A stretch of 37,287 nucleotides of DNA from a virus. Of the stretch, positions 30,487-37,287 are shown one piece after another. The notes beneath the pieces were generated by a model that did no database searches, was not told where the DNA came from, and was given only the letters and a program-made list of their open reading frames with translations. How positions within the stretch are numbered: position 1 is the stretch's first letter; each line of letters opens with the position of its first letter. A program made the position numbers and the translations under genes. The DNA is taken from the IMG/VR virus record IMGVR_UViG_3300037193_001896, positions 1 through 37,287 of that record. One strand, 5' to 3'.

Positions 30487-30998
30487 TACGCTCCTGCAAC
30501 TAGGTCTCCGGTGTAATCTTCAACAATGAACCCAGCTCTTGAAACAAAGCTGAAAACAGTTCCATTAATGTTTGGTTGATCTTCGCCACCGTCCCAGCTT
30601 GCCGCCTCACATAATAGAGGAACTCTAATTGAGCCAGCAACCTTTTTTCTCATTGAGGCCATGTCCACAACGGCAATATAACGTCCGTTAATCATGTCAT
30701 TGAAAAGCTTCAATGTTTTAGGGTCGTCCCCTCCTATCGTGCAATCCAAAGTTGTTTGAAAGCTTTTTGAACCAGCCTCACCAACTGTTGGGTTTGAAAG
30801 TTTACATTTTCCGGGTGCAAACTCGAATTTTGACCAGGTCTTGCCCGCTTTCAAAACAATGTCAGCGTCAATTGAGCCGGTTAGTACCGCAGCCGCTGGA
30901 ATGTCTTGAACATCGTCAGCAAGCACCAGGTAAAGGTTTACAGCTCCTCCGGGAATCGGCCCGGTTTTTTGCTTTATATCTGTTAAAACAATTGCCAT
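30486..30998 (-). CDS. Major tail tube protein candidate
   Basis: 170 aa, beginning MAIVLTDIKQKTGPIPGGAV. Strongly similar to the N-terminal 165 residues of the 269-aa tail protein at 18600-19409, which marks a duplicated subunit family. It follows the capsid gene in the same unit and is separated from it by a hairpin that could adjust its dose. Beta-rich and of a size typical for tail tube or major tail proteins. A capsid decoration role is the alternative. Confidence 0.6.
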   Translation of the reverse strand: MAIVLTDIKQKTGPIPGGAVNLYLVLADDVQDIPAAAVLTGSIDADIVLKAGKTWSKFEFAPGKCKLSNPTVGEAGSKSFQTTLDCTIGGDDPKTLKLFNDMINGRYIAVVDMASMRKKVAGSIRVPLLCEAASWDGGEDQPNINGTVFSFVSRAGFIVEDYTGDLVAGA

Positions 30999-31026
30999 TT
31001 TTCTAATTGATTAAAAATTGATAGCC

Positions 31027-31064
31027 GGACAGGAGGAAAGGGAGAAACCCTCCCTTTTTTGTCC
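31027..31064. terminator. Long hairpin between capsid and tail-tube genes (attenuator candidate)
   Basis: GGACA (31027-31031) and TGTCC (31060-31064) enclose AAAGGGAG / CTCCCTTT with loop AAACC. The T-run is on the plus strand; for minus-strand late transcripts it is a stem without T-run, more likely a partial stop or mRNA stability element. Confidence 0.55.
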
Positions 31065-31086
31065 CGTCATAGCTGATTTGTGTGAA

Positions 31087-32022
31087 TTATGCTTGGTCGT
31101 TTACCGCTAGGGCTTTTGAGCTGTACTGTTTGAATTGTACACCCGCCTTGAAGTCGATAAGAAGTTTAATTGACCTGTTGAATTTTTGAATATCCAAATT
31201 GAAGCCGCTGGAAGTATCGCAACCGTAAACAAAGTTTTCTTTTACTGATGCCATTACTCTTTGACTTCCTGACATACCCGGCTCTCTTACCAGTTCGCAA
31301 TTTGTACCGTCAAGGAATACTTTTCCTGGCATTCCATTATAATTATTGTTGCCTCCAAAAGTCGTTCTGTAAGCTCTGTTGTACCAATCGTAAATGGTAG
31401 GAGCCACTTTCATTTGAGTTGGGATTGCTTTGTATGCGTCCCCTAGTCCGTCATAAACTAGCTCAAGTTTGTCAATTACGTTAGTCTTTGTAATTACTCC
31501 AGTAACGATTGGCGTGATTTTACTAGCTGTGATTGCGTCAGCAACAAGCTTTAAAAATCCGTCAAGCGTGTCAATTGGAGTTGTGCCCGCTGCATCGTAC
31601 TCACCTTTGAAAAGGCCTTGTAAATGCAAGTTCTCTTTTACTTTCTGACCGATATAAGTCATAATGAAAGCCTCAAAAGGTAGCTCCAGAGGATTTTTTG
31701 CGCTTTTCAATTTACCCAACCAAGTTTTTTCAAGTACTTGTGGAATTAAAAGTAAATCGGCTTTGATACCTCTTACTTTCAACACTTCAGCTCCAAATTT
31801 CAAAGCGTTTGAAGTTGGAGTAAAATTCACCGGGTCAGCTGGTTTGATAAGGTCTCCAACTTCTAAATTTGGCAACGGTAATTCGTCGGTGATTTCGTCC
31901 ATCACCTCAAATTTTGCGTCCAACGACTCGTCCAAAAGGATTTCGGTTACAAGTTCGTCTCTGTGTTCCTGGCAATGCGCTCCCAGGGTGTCAGTTAATT
32001 TTGAAATATCAATTGCGCTCAT
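31087..32022 (-). CDS. Major capsid protein
   Basis: 311 aa directly after the protease/scaffold gene, the usual order. Features compatible with an HK97-type capsid protein: acidic N-terminal segment (LDAKFEVMDEITDELPLPNL), helix-rich centre and a C-terminal region with DGTNCELVREPGMSGSQRVM and IQKFNRSIKLLIDFKAGVQF. No sequence signature proves the fold; context makes the call. Confidence 0.78.
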   Translation of the reverse strand: MSAIDISKLTDTLGAHCQEHRDELVTEILLDESLDAKFEVMDEITDELPLPNLEVGDLIKPADPVNFTPTSNALKFGAEVLKVRGIKADLLLIPQVLEKTWLGKLKSAKNPLELPFEAFIMTYIGQKVKENLHLQGLFKGEYDAAGTTPIDTLDGFLKLVADAITASKITPIVTGVITKTNVIDKLELVYDGLGDAYKAIPTQMKVAPTIYDWYNRAYRTTFGGNNNYNGMPGKVFLDGTNCELVREPGMSGSQRVMASVKENFVYGCDTSSGFNLDIQKFNRSIKLLIDFKAGVQFKQYSSKALAVNDQA

Positions 32023-32052
32023 TTTCCTACTTAATTTTTATTTTGAGATTTT

Positions 32053-32406
32053 TTATTTTGAGATTTTCTTTGATTTGATGTTGGCCGCTTTCTTTTCCCA
32101 GCTAGTCATTTCCTTCTCCTCTCCAAGCGTGGTTGGCGGGTTGTCGCCCGTATGAGCTACAGTTGATTTACTTTCGGCGGGTGTTTTCTCCAGTTCCGTA
32201 ACCTGGCTTTCCAGCTCGGCAATTCGAGCGTCTTTTTCTTGAATAGTAGTTTCAAGAGCGGTAATTTTTGCGGTTGCTGTCTCAACTGAGGAGTTTGCCT
32301 CAATCATGTCAGCTTTTAATTGTGCAAGTTCAGCGGCTTCAGCTGTCACCGTCGTCTCTTCTGCACTTTCCTCTTTTGGTTTATTAAACCAGTCCTTTAG
32401 TGACAT
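32053..32406 (-). CDS. Possible nested scaffold protein from an internal start
   Basis: The in-frame ATG at 32406 (residue 300, MSLKDWFNKPKEESAEETTV) stands precisely at the border between protease domain and coiled coil. It would yield a 117-aa scaffold without the protease. Phage lambda C/Nu3 uses the same design. There is no clear RBS, so this is an inference. Confidence 0.4.
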   Translation of the reverse strand: MSLKDWFNKPKEESAEETTVTAEAAELAQLKADMIEANSSVETATAKITALETTIQEKDARIAELESQVTELEKTPAESKSTVAHTGDNPPTTLGEEKEMTSWEKKAANIKSKKISK

Positions 32407-33303
32407 ACTTTTTGCGTTTTTATCTTGAGTTTTTGAATTGCGGATTTTCTTGTGACCTCCAGTCCTTGCAAGGGTTGAGGCCTTCTCGGCGGCTTCGGCA
32501 AATGTTCCGATTGCGTCAATCATTCCCATTTTTAAAGCCTGCTTTTTCGGGTACATCTTGCCGGTAAAAATGTCCTCATTGCCTGTTGACAATCTGTTGC
32601 CGCGGCCATTGGTAACGGTCGCCTTAAATGCTTCAGTGATTTCGGTGAGCTCGTCAATGATTTCGGCTTTGAGCTCTTCGGTTAAAGGTTCAATTGAATT
32701 GATGCGGGCTTTGTCTACACTTTGAGACGCCCTGAAAATTGTGACCTCTCCAACCTCGTTTTCAATTTTCTTTGCCTGGTTGACGTGGACATAAAGAGTA
32801 CCTATTGAACCGATCTCAGTATTATTAAGACTGTTCGCGTATAGGTAATCACATTGAGAGGCCAGCCAGTAGCCAGCGGATGCGGTCTGGTTGTCGCAAA
32901 AACCAACGGTTGGTTTTGCGCTCATTGCAATAATGGTTCCGAGCTCCTGGGTACCGTCTACGGTTCCGCCTGGAGAGTCGAACTCAAACAATATTGCGTC
33001 AACGTTCTCTGACTCGTTAGCGGCTTGCACCATTAAGCCAAGTTCCCGCATACCATACGAGCAAAGGTCACCGTGTTTTGTTACTCCCCCGATCACCGGG
33101 ATAAAAGCAACTCTCGGAAAACTTCTTAAAACTGGAAGACCGGAAATTGGGTCGCGGCCTCCAAGTGCAAAACTGGCGGTTTCTTCCCTCTTGAAAACGT
33201 CTAACCCCCTACCGTTCTTGATTCTGTCAAGAACTAGAGGCAAGTACCTTTCCATTACTCCTTCACTAACCGCCCAAAATTTCGCACTGTATAAATTAGT
33301 CAT
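32053..33303 (-). CDS. S49 (SppA/ClpP-like) prohead protease fused to a scaffold domain
   Basis: 416 aa. The protease domain (about 50-280) has ILFEFDSPGG, the nucleophile Ser142 in TASAGYWLAS and the general-base Lys198 in SVDKAR, the Ser/Lys dyad of S49 phage proteases. Residues 300-416 are a charged coiled coil (TALETTIQEKDARIAELESQ) with a basic end (KKAANIKSKKISK) typical of scaffold proteins that bind capsid. The protease would remove scaffold and activate head maturation. First gene of late unit P7. Confidence 0.9.
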   Translation of the reverse strand: MTNLYSAKFWAVSEGVMERYLPLVLDRIKNGRGLDVFKREETASFALGGRDPISGLPVLRSFPRVAFIPVIGGVTKHGDLCSYGMRELGLMVQAANESENVDAILFEFDSPGGTVDGTQELGTIIAMSAKPTVGFCDNQTASAGYWLASQCDYLYANSLNNTEIGSIGTLYVHVNQAKKIENEVGEVTIFRASQSVDKARINSIEPLTEELKAEIIDELTEITEAFKATVTNGRGNRLSTGNEDIFTGKMYPKKQALKMGMIDAIGTFAEAAEKASTLARTGGHKKIRNSKTQDKNAKSMSLKDWFNKPKEESAEETTVTAEAAELAQLKADMIEANSSVETATAKITALETTIQEKDARIAELESQVTELEKTPAESKSTVAHTGDNPPTTLGEEKEMTSWEKKAANIKSKKISK

Positions 33304-33306
33304 TTA

Positions 33307-33364
33307 CCTTTGATCTTGTGCCAAAGGTCATTTCAATTAAAGGCGATTAGTAGGACGCATTTGT
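33307..33364 (-). promoter_or_regulatory. Late promoter P7 (protease/capsid unit) with inverted repeat
   Basis: Minus strand: ACAAATGCGTCCTACT, 20 nt, GACCTTTG (33329-33322). CCTTTG and CAAAGG (33327-33322, 33312-33307) form an inverted repeat with a 9-nt spacer, ending 3 nt before the ATG, as at P3. The box overlaps the 3' end of the upstream peptidase gene. Confidence 0.87.
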
Positions 33365-33877
33365 AACAGGTGAGTTCATGTCTCCGACATTGTTGCCGGT
33401 GACATCGGAAAGCAATTCAACCGCTTTATTTGGAGTAATATTAAAGGAGTCAGGCCAGCCAGCCACTTGAGCCAGTAGCTCGAAGCAATACGGGCTCTTT
33501 GTCCGTTTTTTCTTTCTTCCTATCCAGACTTTAAAGGCTAGGAAAAAAGGAATAAAAATCAATAAGGAGTCCCGGTCGTACCGTTGCCCTATTGCTTTTT
33601 TTGCTTCCTCAATCATTTCCTCTTGAGACCTGGAGGAGGGTATGTCCATCATTTTAAAATCCCGCCTCACAAACTGGCTCCAGGAGTAAAAGTCGACCTT
33701 GCGCACTTTTGGGAATTGCGCTCCGATCAAATACAACTCGCCCTCCTCTTCAATTATCAACTCAACATGGTTCCAATAAGTCTTCCCAAAGACTCGAATG
33801 AGGTAAGAGAGTATTGATACCGGGTCTTTTATCGGCTGGAGGTAATTGTGTACCAGTACGGCTTTTATAGTGCTCAT
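33347..33877 (-). CDS. Permuted papain-like (NlpC/P60-related) cysteine peptidase
   Basis: 176 aa. The permuted arrangement has His first and Cys late: His37 in YWNHVELII and Cys131 in SPYCFELLAQVAG, a pattern of YiiX/YebB-like enzymes. GQRYDRDSLL lies between, followed by a hydrophobic stretch, LIFIPFFLAFKVWIG, near residues 105-120. Such enzymes often hydrolyse cell-wall peptide or amide bonds, so it may act in entry or lysis. Last gene of the lysozyme/LamG unit. Confidence 0.7.
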   Translation of the reverse strand: MSTIKAVLVHNYLQPIKDPVSILSYLIRVFGKTYWNHVELIIEEEGELYLIGAQFPKVRKVDFYSWSQFVRRDFKMMDIPSSRSQEEMIEEAKKAIGQRYDRDSLLIFIPFFLAFKVWIGRKKKRTKSPYCFELLAQVAGWPDSFNITPNKAVELLSDVTGNNVGDMNSPVTNASY

Positions 33878-34326
33878 ATATTTTGAAAATTTAGAGGTTG
33901 GGGTACTGACTGAAGCTCCTTCGGTTTGTCGAAATAACCAGCGTTAAACATCTTGTCCAAATAGGTTTCCTTAAGGGTTGGTATGTGAATTTCGTTTGCC
34001 TCCAGGTACTTGAAATATTGCCACTCGGTGAGCTTTGGAGTTTCGCTTGACGGGTCAACAATCTCGCCTTGATAGTTTACAAAGGTTGTATTATCAACCC
34101 AGCGTTGAACTTCAAAGGAATTTATCAGAACGTCTTGCCCTTCGATCACATTGAATTGCTCAACTGCAATTCTGGAGTAAATAAACTCTTTCTCGTCGTT
34201 CAAGTCGAACTCGTGAAAGGTCACAACGGTCTTTTTAATTAAGTTTCTTGGATTGTCCAGAAACGTTTTTTTAGTCTTCCCAGCTGGAGGGAGACCATAT
34301 TGAATCATGGGTGTGATATCTGCCAT
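33874..34326 (-). CDS. Hypothetical virion-region protein, 150 aa
   Basis: Soluble alpha/beta protein (MADITPMIQYGLPPAGKTKK; FEVQRWVDNTTFVNYQGEIV) with helical second half. No family recognised. It is between LamG-like genes and the papain-like peptidase, coupled to the latter by ATGA, so an accessory structural role is likely. Confidence 0.65.
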   Translation of the reverse strand: MADITPMIQYGLPPAGKTKKTFLDNPRNLIKKTVVTFHEFDLNDEKEFIYSRIAVEQFNVIEGQDVLINSFEVQRWVDNTTFVNYQGEIVDPSSETPKLTEWQYFKYLEANEIHIPTLKETYLDKMFNAGYFDKPKELQSVPQPLNFQNI

Positions 34327-34340
34327 TTTATTTTGAGTTT

Positions 34341-35087
34341 TTAAATTAAAATTGGTTGCTGGTTATTGTCGAGCCACTGATTATTGACCCCTAGAGAAGT
34401 GTTTGTGAAATTGGTTAAAGTGCCATTGTTGGCCAGCGAATCTTTTGCAATTGTTCCGGCCTTGTCGTCAAATTCGTACCCTGCAACAAGATTGCTCATT
34501 GCCGAACACCTAAAGTTGTCCGACTTGTATAATTCGGTTATGTTCTTTTGAGTCAATGCGAGATTGAATACTTTAACCGAATAAAGAATAGAGTCCAAGA
34601 AACAATCGACTCCGATGGAATTTTGAAATTTTCCGATATTGATAGCAGCTGTACTTTTACAAGAGCCTGAGGTGTCGTGAGTAGCTGAAACGGTTAGGGG
34701 TGCGCTATTTTTGTATATATGATAATTAGCTGGTATTCCATCCCCTGGGTTAACCCAGGCAAAATGTACCATTTCCCCAAACTTGAAACCAGAGGCCAAA
34801 GCTCTTTTGTATGCTAAATTTCTGCAAAACAACCCTGCCAATTGAAAATCAGTCGCACTTGTTCGGACGATGTTAACGACATATCCATTACTACCATTTA
34901 CAGTGGTTTTATTAAAAATCCCACTAAAAGAGACTGAATCATAAATTATTCCGAGCCCAACAATTGTACAAGGATTGTTATAATCAAAATTTAATATTTC
35001 GGAGTGAGGAGCTAATATATAATTTGAATCAGACGCCTTAAATTTTAACCCGTTTCCATTTCTATTTCCAACTGCAAGTCCTGGCAT
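34341..35087 (-). CDS. LamG/concanavalin-like virion protein 3
   Basis: 248 aa, shorter member of a set of three tandem paralogues. The common plan is NRnGNGL at the start, PH(S/N/K) at about residues 28-32, a beta-sandwich core, and an end of LVAGYEFDDKAGTIAKDSLA, then NNGTLTNF, SLGVNNQW and PILI. The C-terminal pattern is that of LamG_3-like lectin domains. Likely host-surface binding or capsid/tail decoration. Confidence 0.65.
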   Translation of the reverse strand: MPGLAVGNRNGNGLKFKASDSNYILAPHSEILNFDYNNPCTIVGLGIIYDSVSFSGIFNKTTVNGSNGYVVNIVRTSATDFQLAGLFCRNLAYKRALASGFKFGEMVHFAWVNPGDGIPANYHIYKNSAPLTVSATHDTSGSCKSTAAINIGKFQNSIGVDCFLDSILYSVKVFNLALTQKNITELYKSDNFRCSAMSNLVAGYEFDDKAGTIAKDSLANNGTLTNFTNTSLGVNNQWLDNNQQPILI

Positions 35088-35093
35088 ATTTTT

Positions 35094-35885
35094 TTAAATT
35101 AAAATTGGTTTTTGGATAGAATCAACCCATTGATTTGTGGAACCTAGACTAGTGATAAAACCACTCATAGCCCCATTATTTGAGCCACTCTCGGAAATTA
35201 ATGGAGTGCCGGACTTTTGCTCAAAACTCCACCAATCGGTAAGTTTTGCCCTTGCAGAGCTTGGGATAGTTGCTCCATCGTTTTTTGCCATAAATTTAAT
35301 TTCTTCAGGAGTTAAATTCCCGCCCCCAAACCATTTAAGGTCATACATATAACCTTTGTAAATGTCAGTTCCACTGCTTACTACGTTGGGGTCTCTCCGA
35401 TAAACATTCACCGCGGTTGTTGTAGTGGTAACACTTGAGGCAATCATATTATTAAGCTGAGTAATAACAATCGAGCGGGGGATTGAAATACCGTTTACAT
35501 AAATACTCCAGTTTGCCGGGTCTATTCCCACTTTATTAATAGCCACCTGAGAAATTTGACCGACTGGTACCGCTCCAGCGTCAGTTGCGAAAGTAGCTCC
35601 GATAGGTGTTAGGGCATCAGAAATTAGTGAGAATGATATTTGACCAGTTGCGTACAGGTAGATTAACCAACCTTTCCAAGCTCCGGTGATGGGTTGCAAC
35701 TTTGAAAGAGGAATAACAAAAGAAGCTGAGGCATTCGGTGTTAGTGGTAGTAATGTGATAATAAAAGATTTATTATCAGTACTGCTCATGTCAAAGATTG
35801 TTTTGTGCGGTATGACTACGTGATTATTTACCCCATTTCCGTAAAGTCCATTTCCGATCCTATTAATTGCAATTTGAGAGGGCAT
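35094..35885 (-). CDS. LamG/concanavalin-like virion protein 2
   Basis: 263 aa. Shares INRIGNGLYGNG, VVIPHKTIF, a TPEEIKFM segment, LTDWWSFEQKSGTPLISESG, NNGAMSGF, SLGSTNQW and KPILI with its neighbours. The WWSF...NNG end is better preserved than in copy 3. Only 6 nt separate it from the next gene. Confidence 0.68.
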   Translation of the reverse strand: MPSQIAINRIGNGLYGNGVNNHVVIPHKTIFDMSSTDNKSFIITLLPLTPNASASFVIPLSKLQPITGAWKGWLIYLYATGQISFSLISDALTPIGATFATDAGAVPVGQISQVAINKVGIDPANWSIYVNGISIPRSIVITQLNNMIASSVTTTTTAVNVYRRDPNVVSSGTDIYKGYMYDLKWFGGGNLTPEEIKFMAKNDGATIPSSARAKLTDWWSFEQKSGTPLISESGSNNGAMSGFITSLGSTNQWVDSIQKPILI

Positions 35886-35890
35886 AAAAA

Positions 35891-36688
35891 TTAAGCGGTT
35901 AAAAAAGGTTCTTGATTTTCATTTACCCACTGGTTGGACACACCAAGAGAAGTTGTAAAGCCTGTTAAGGTTCCGTTGTTTCCTTTGGCTCCAGGCAATG
36001 TTGTCCCTTGCTTTTGATTGAATGACCACCACTCAACAAGCGAACTTAAAGCGGTGTTAGGTATGCTTGCCCCGTCTCCGTCCCGTAAGGCTTTTACTTC
36101 GTCAGCTGTCAGCTCTTTATTGAAAAATTTTAAGTCATGTTTGACCAGTTCTGCGCTTTGCGCTGTACCTTGAGCCACTTGATTTTCATATAAAATTGTT
36201 AAATCTGAAGAGTTTGACGTGTTGGTACCAGAGGCAATTGCGCCTGTTGAGCCTGTTGAAAAAGTTAGACCGGCAACCAGTTCACCTTGATAATAATACT
36301 TGTAAGCGGAAAGGGAACCGAAAGAGGTTGACTTAGTAATTACTAAGTGCGCAATTTCATCGGGTCTCACAAGAGCCGTTGGAGAATATATTAAATCTCT
36401 TCTACCTGTTGAAGTTCCTGTATTTTCATCAAGGGCAAATATTAGTTGCCCTCCAGCTTCAATTGCAAAAAGGTACCCACCTAAAAGAGTACCGACCACA
36501 ACTCCTCTTTTTGATGATATGTTGTTCCTTCTTAAGATTTGCTTTGGTAGTACGATTGCCGAAATGCTAAAAGCTTGATTCGGCGCAACATTAAAAATTG
36601 CATTGTGAGGAACAACGATTTTTTGTGTGCTCCCGCCTGTTGGCTTTAATCCCCCTCCCAGCCTATTTACAATATAATTTACCGGCAT
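35891..36688 (-). CDS. LamG/concanavalin-like virion protein 1
   Basis: 265 aa. VNRLGGGLKPTG, VVPHNAIF, LTADEVKAL, LVEWWSFNQKQGTTLPGAKG, NNGTLTGF and SLGVSNQWV mirror copy 2, and the two are closest to each other. All three run in the same direction, so variation is by gene duplication and divergence, not inversion. Confidence 0.68.
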   Translation of the reverse strand: MPVNYIVNRLGGGLKPTGGSTQKIVVPHNAIFNVAPNQAFSISAIVLPKQILRRNNISSKRGVVVGTLLGGYLFAIEAGGQLIFALDENTGTSTGRRDLIYSPTALVRPDEIAHLVITKSTSFGSLSAYKYYYQGELVAGLTFSTGSTGAIASGTNTSNSSDLTILYENQVAQGTAQSAELVKHDLKFFNKELTADEVKALRDGDGASIPNTALSSLVEWWSFNQKQGTTLPGAKGNNGTLTGFTTSLGVSNQWVNENQEPFLTA

Positions 36689-36689
36689 T

Positions 36690-37287
36690 TTAGTTTACCC
36701 TTTCAATTGTTCTAATAGTGGATGTAATGGAGTTTGCAGCATCGGCAACGCTCCAGGTTGCGGTGATGTCCAAAACCTGGTCGATAGTTGTATTTATGGC
36801 AACTGGAGCTGTGTTAATCATTCCTTTGATCTCTCCAGAGTTCGAGGTATTGTCATATAAAAATTTACCTTCGGATATTACCGAACCAGCTGACCCTATG
36901 GAACGACAACACAAGGCGGCCTCAATCTCAAAATAATTGTTCGAAACAGTACCACCAAGGGTAAATGGTTGAGTTTGCAAGAGTACCACGCCCCCCAATT
37001 TGATTTTTAAATCAATTGTTGGTGTGCCTGTAGTACTTACAAAACCGCGAATCCGAAAACGAATCGTTTTCCCTATCTTAAAAAAGTAAGCTGGTAAAGT
37101 CCTCGTACCGACGGGCGTTCCATACAAACTAGTTTCCGCGGTAGTGTTGGAAACCGAGACATTATCAACTCCAGTATTAAAACAACTGGACAAAATCTCG
37201 GTTAAGCCGTCCAAGTCATAACAATACATCGCTTGATTAGCATTATAAATATTGATCGCGGGATAATCACCAGGAGGAGCACTGGAG
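36690..37287 (-). CDS. Phage tail/receptor-region structural protein, C-terminal part
   Basis: The frame is open to the window edge; the residues before ATG 37229 (SAPPGDYPAINIYNANQA) look coding, so that Met is probably internal. The domain with TPVGTRTLPAYFFKIGKTIR, then TIDLKIKLGGVVLL and NNYFEIEAALCC, is a recurrent beta-sandwich in phage adhesin-region proteins. Directly precedes the LamG genes by one base. It might be the continuation of the gene at 1-151 if the genome is circular. Confidence 0.6.
   Translation of the reverse strand, partial: SSAPPGDYPAINIYNANQAMYCYDLDGLTEILSSCFNTGVDNVSVSNTTAETSLYGTPVGTRTLPAYFFKIGKTIRFRIRGFVSTTGTPTIDLKIKLGGVVLLQTQPFTLGGTVSNNYFEIEAALCCRSIGSAGSVISEGKFLYDNTSNSGEIKGMINTAPVAINTTIDQVLDITATWSVADAANSITSTIRTIERVN

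Noticed and set aside
34341-37287. Phase-variable inversion of the LamG genes by the serine recombinase
   Set aside because: All three copies run in the same direction and no inverted crossover-like repeats were seen between them.
1-37287. tRNA genes
   Set aside because: I saw no cloverleaf with conserved T-arm sequence, but could not run a covariance search, so absence is not proven.

Overview
The window reads as most of the genome of a tailed phage of Bacteroidota. The evidence is promoters with the TAnnTTTG -7 box, an almost complete absence of Shine-Dalgarno sequences in favour of ATGA/TAATG stop-start overlaps, and a tail protein carrying a SprB-like module of the kind found in gliding-motility adhesins. 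A full packaging, head and tail gene set is present. ParA, a ribbon-helix-helix partner, a Xer-like tyrosine recombinase and a small serine recombinase suggest that it persists as a plasmid (phage-plasmid) rather than only as an integrated prophage. Both window ends lie inside minus-strand structural genes, so it is either cut from a larger genome or is a circular genome opened inside a late gene.

Layout. 0.0-0.6 kb (-): start of a structural gene, and a GH24 lysozyme. 0.6-2.9 kb (-): a 198-aa candidate regulator, a serine recombinase and small unknown genes. 3.1-4.2 kb (+): an operator-rich region, a small lipoprotein and an RHH protein. 4.2-5.5 kb (-): RHH partner and ParA with a repeat cluster upstream. 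5.6-15.6 kb (mostly +): Xer-like recombinase, winged-helix protein, an AT-rich origin-like stretch with a possible minus-strand small RNA, many small early genes, a short cytosine methyltransferase, a Dam-like adenine methyltransferase flanked by a 19-bp repeat family, and a zinc-ribbon protein. The minus-strand tape-measure unit (11.6-14.4 kb) is embedded here. 15.5-37.3 kb (-): late genes. In transcription order these are LamG-like proteins, a permuted papain-like peptidase, S49 protease with scaffold tail, capsid, tail tube, small terminase candidate, large terminase, portal, head completion, lysis membrane proteins, tail proteins and hub.

The clearest system is a late regulon. Seven minus-strand transcription units begin with the same composite promoter: an (A)AAYRCGTCCTAC(T)-type box, then exactly 20 nt, then a TAnnTTTG-like -7 box. 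The box occupies the position where the usual -33 element would be, which suggests a phage activator or dedicated recognition. At three of the seven the start codon follows the -7 box by exactly 4 nt, so those mRNAs should be leaderless. The 198-aa gene just upstream of the first promoter is the natural candidate for the activator. Nearly all head, tail and lysis genes fall downstream of one of the seven; the exception is a small convergent gene pair at 26.2-26.7 kb.
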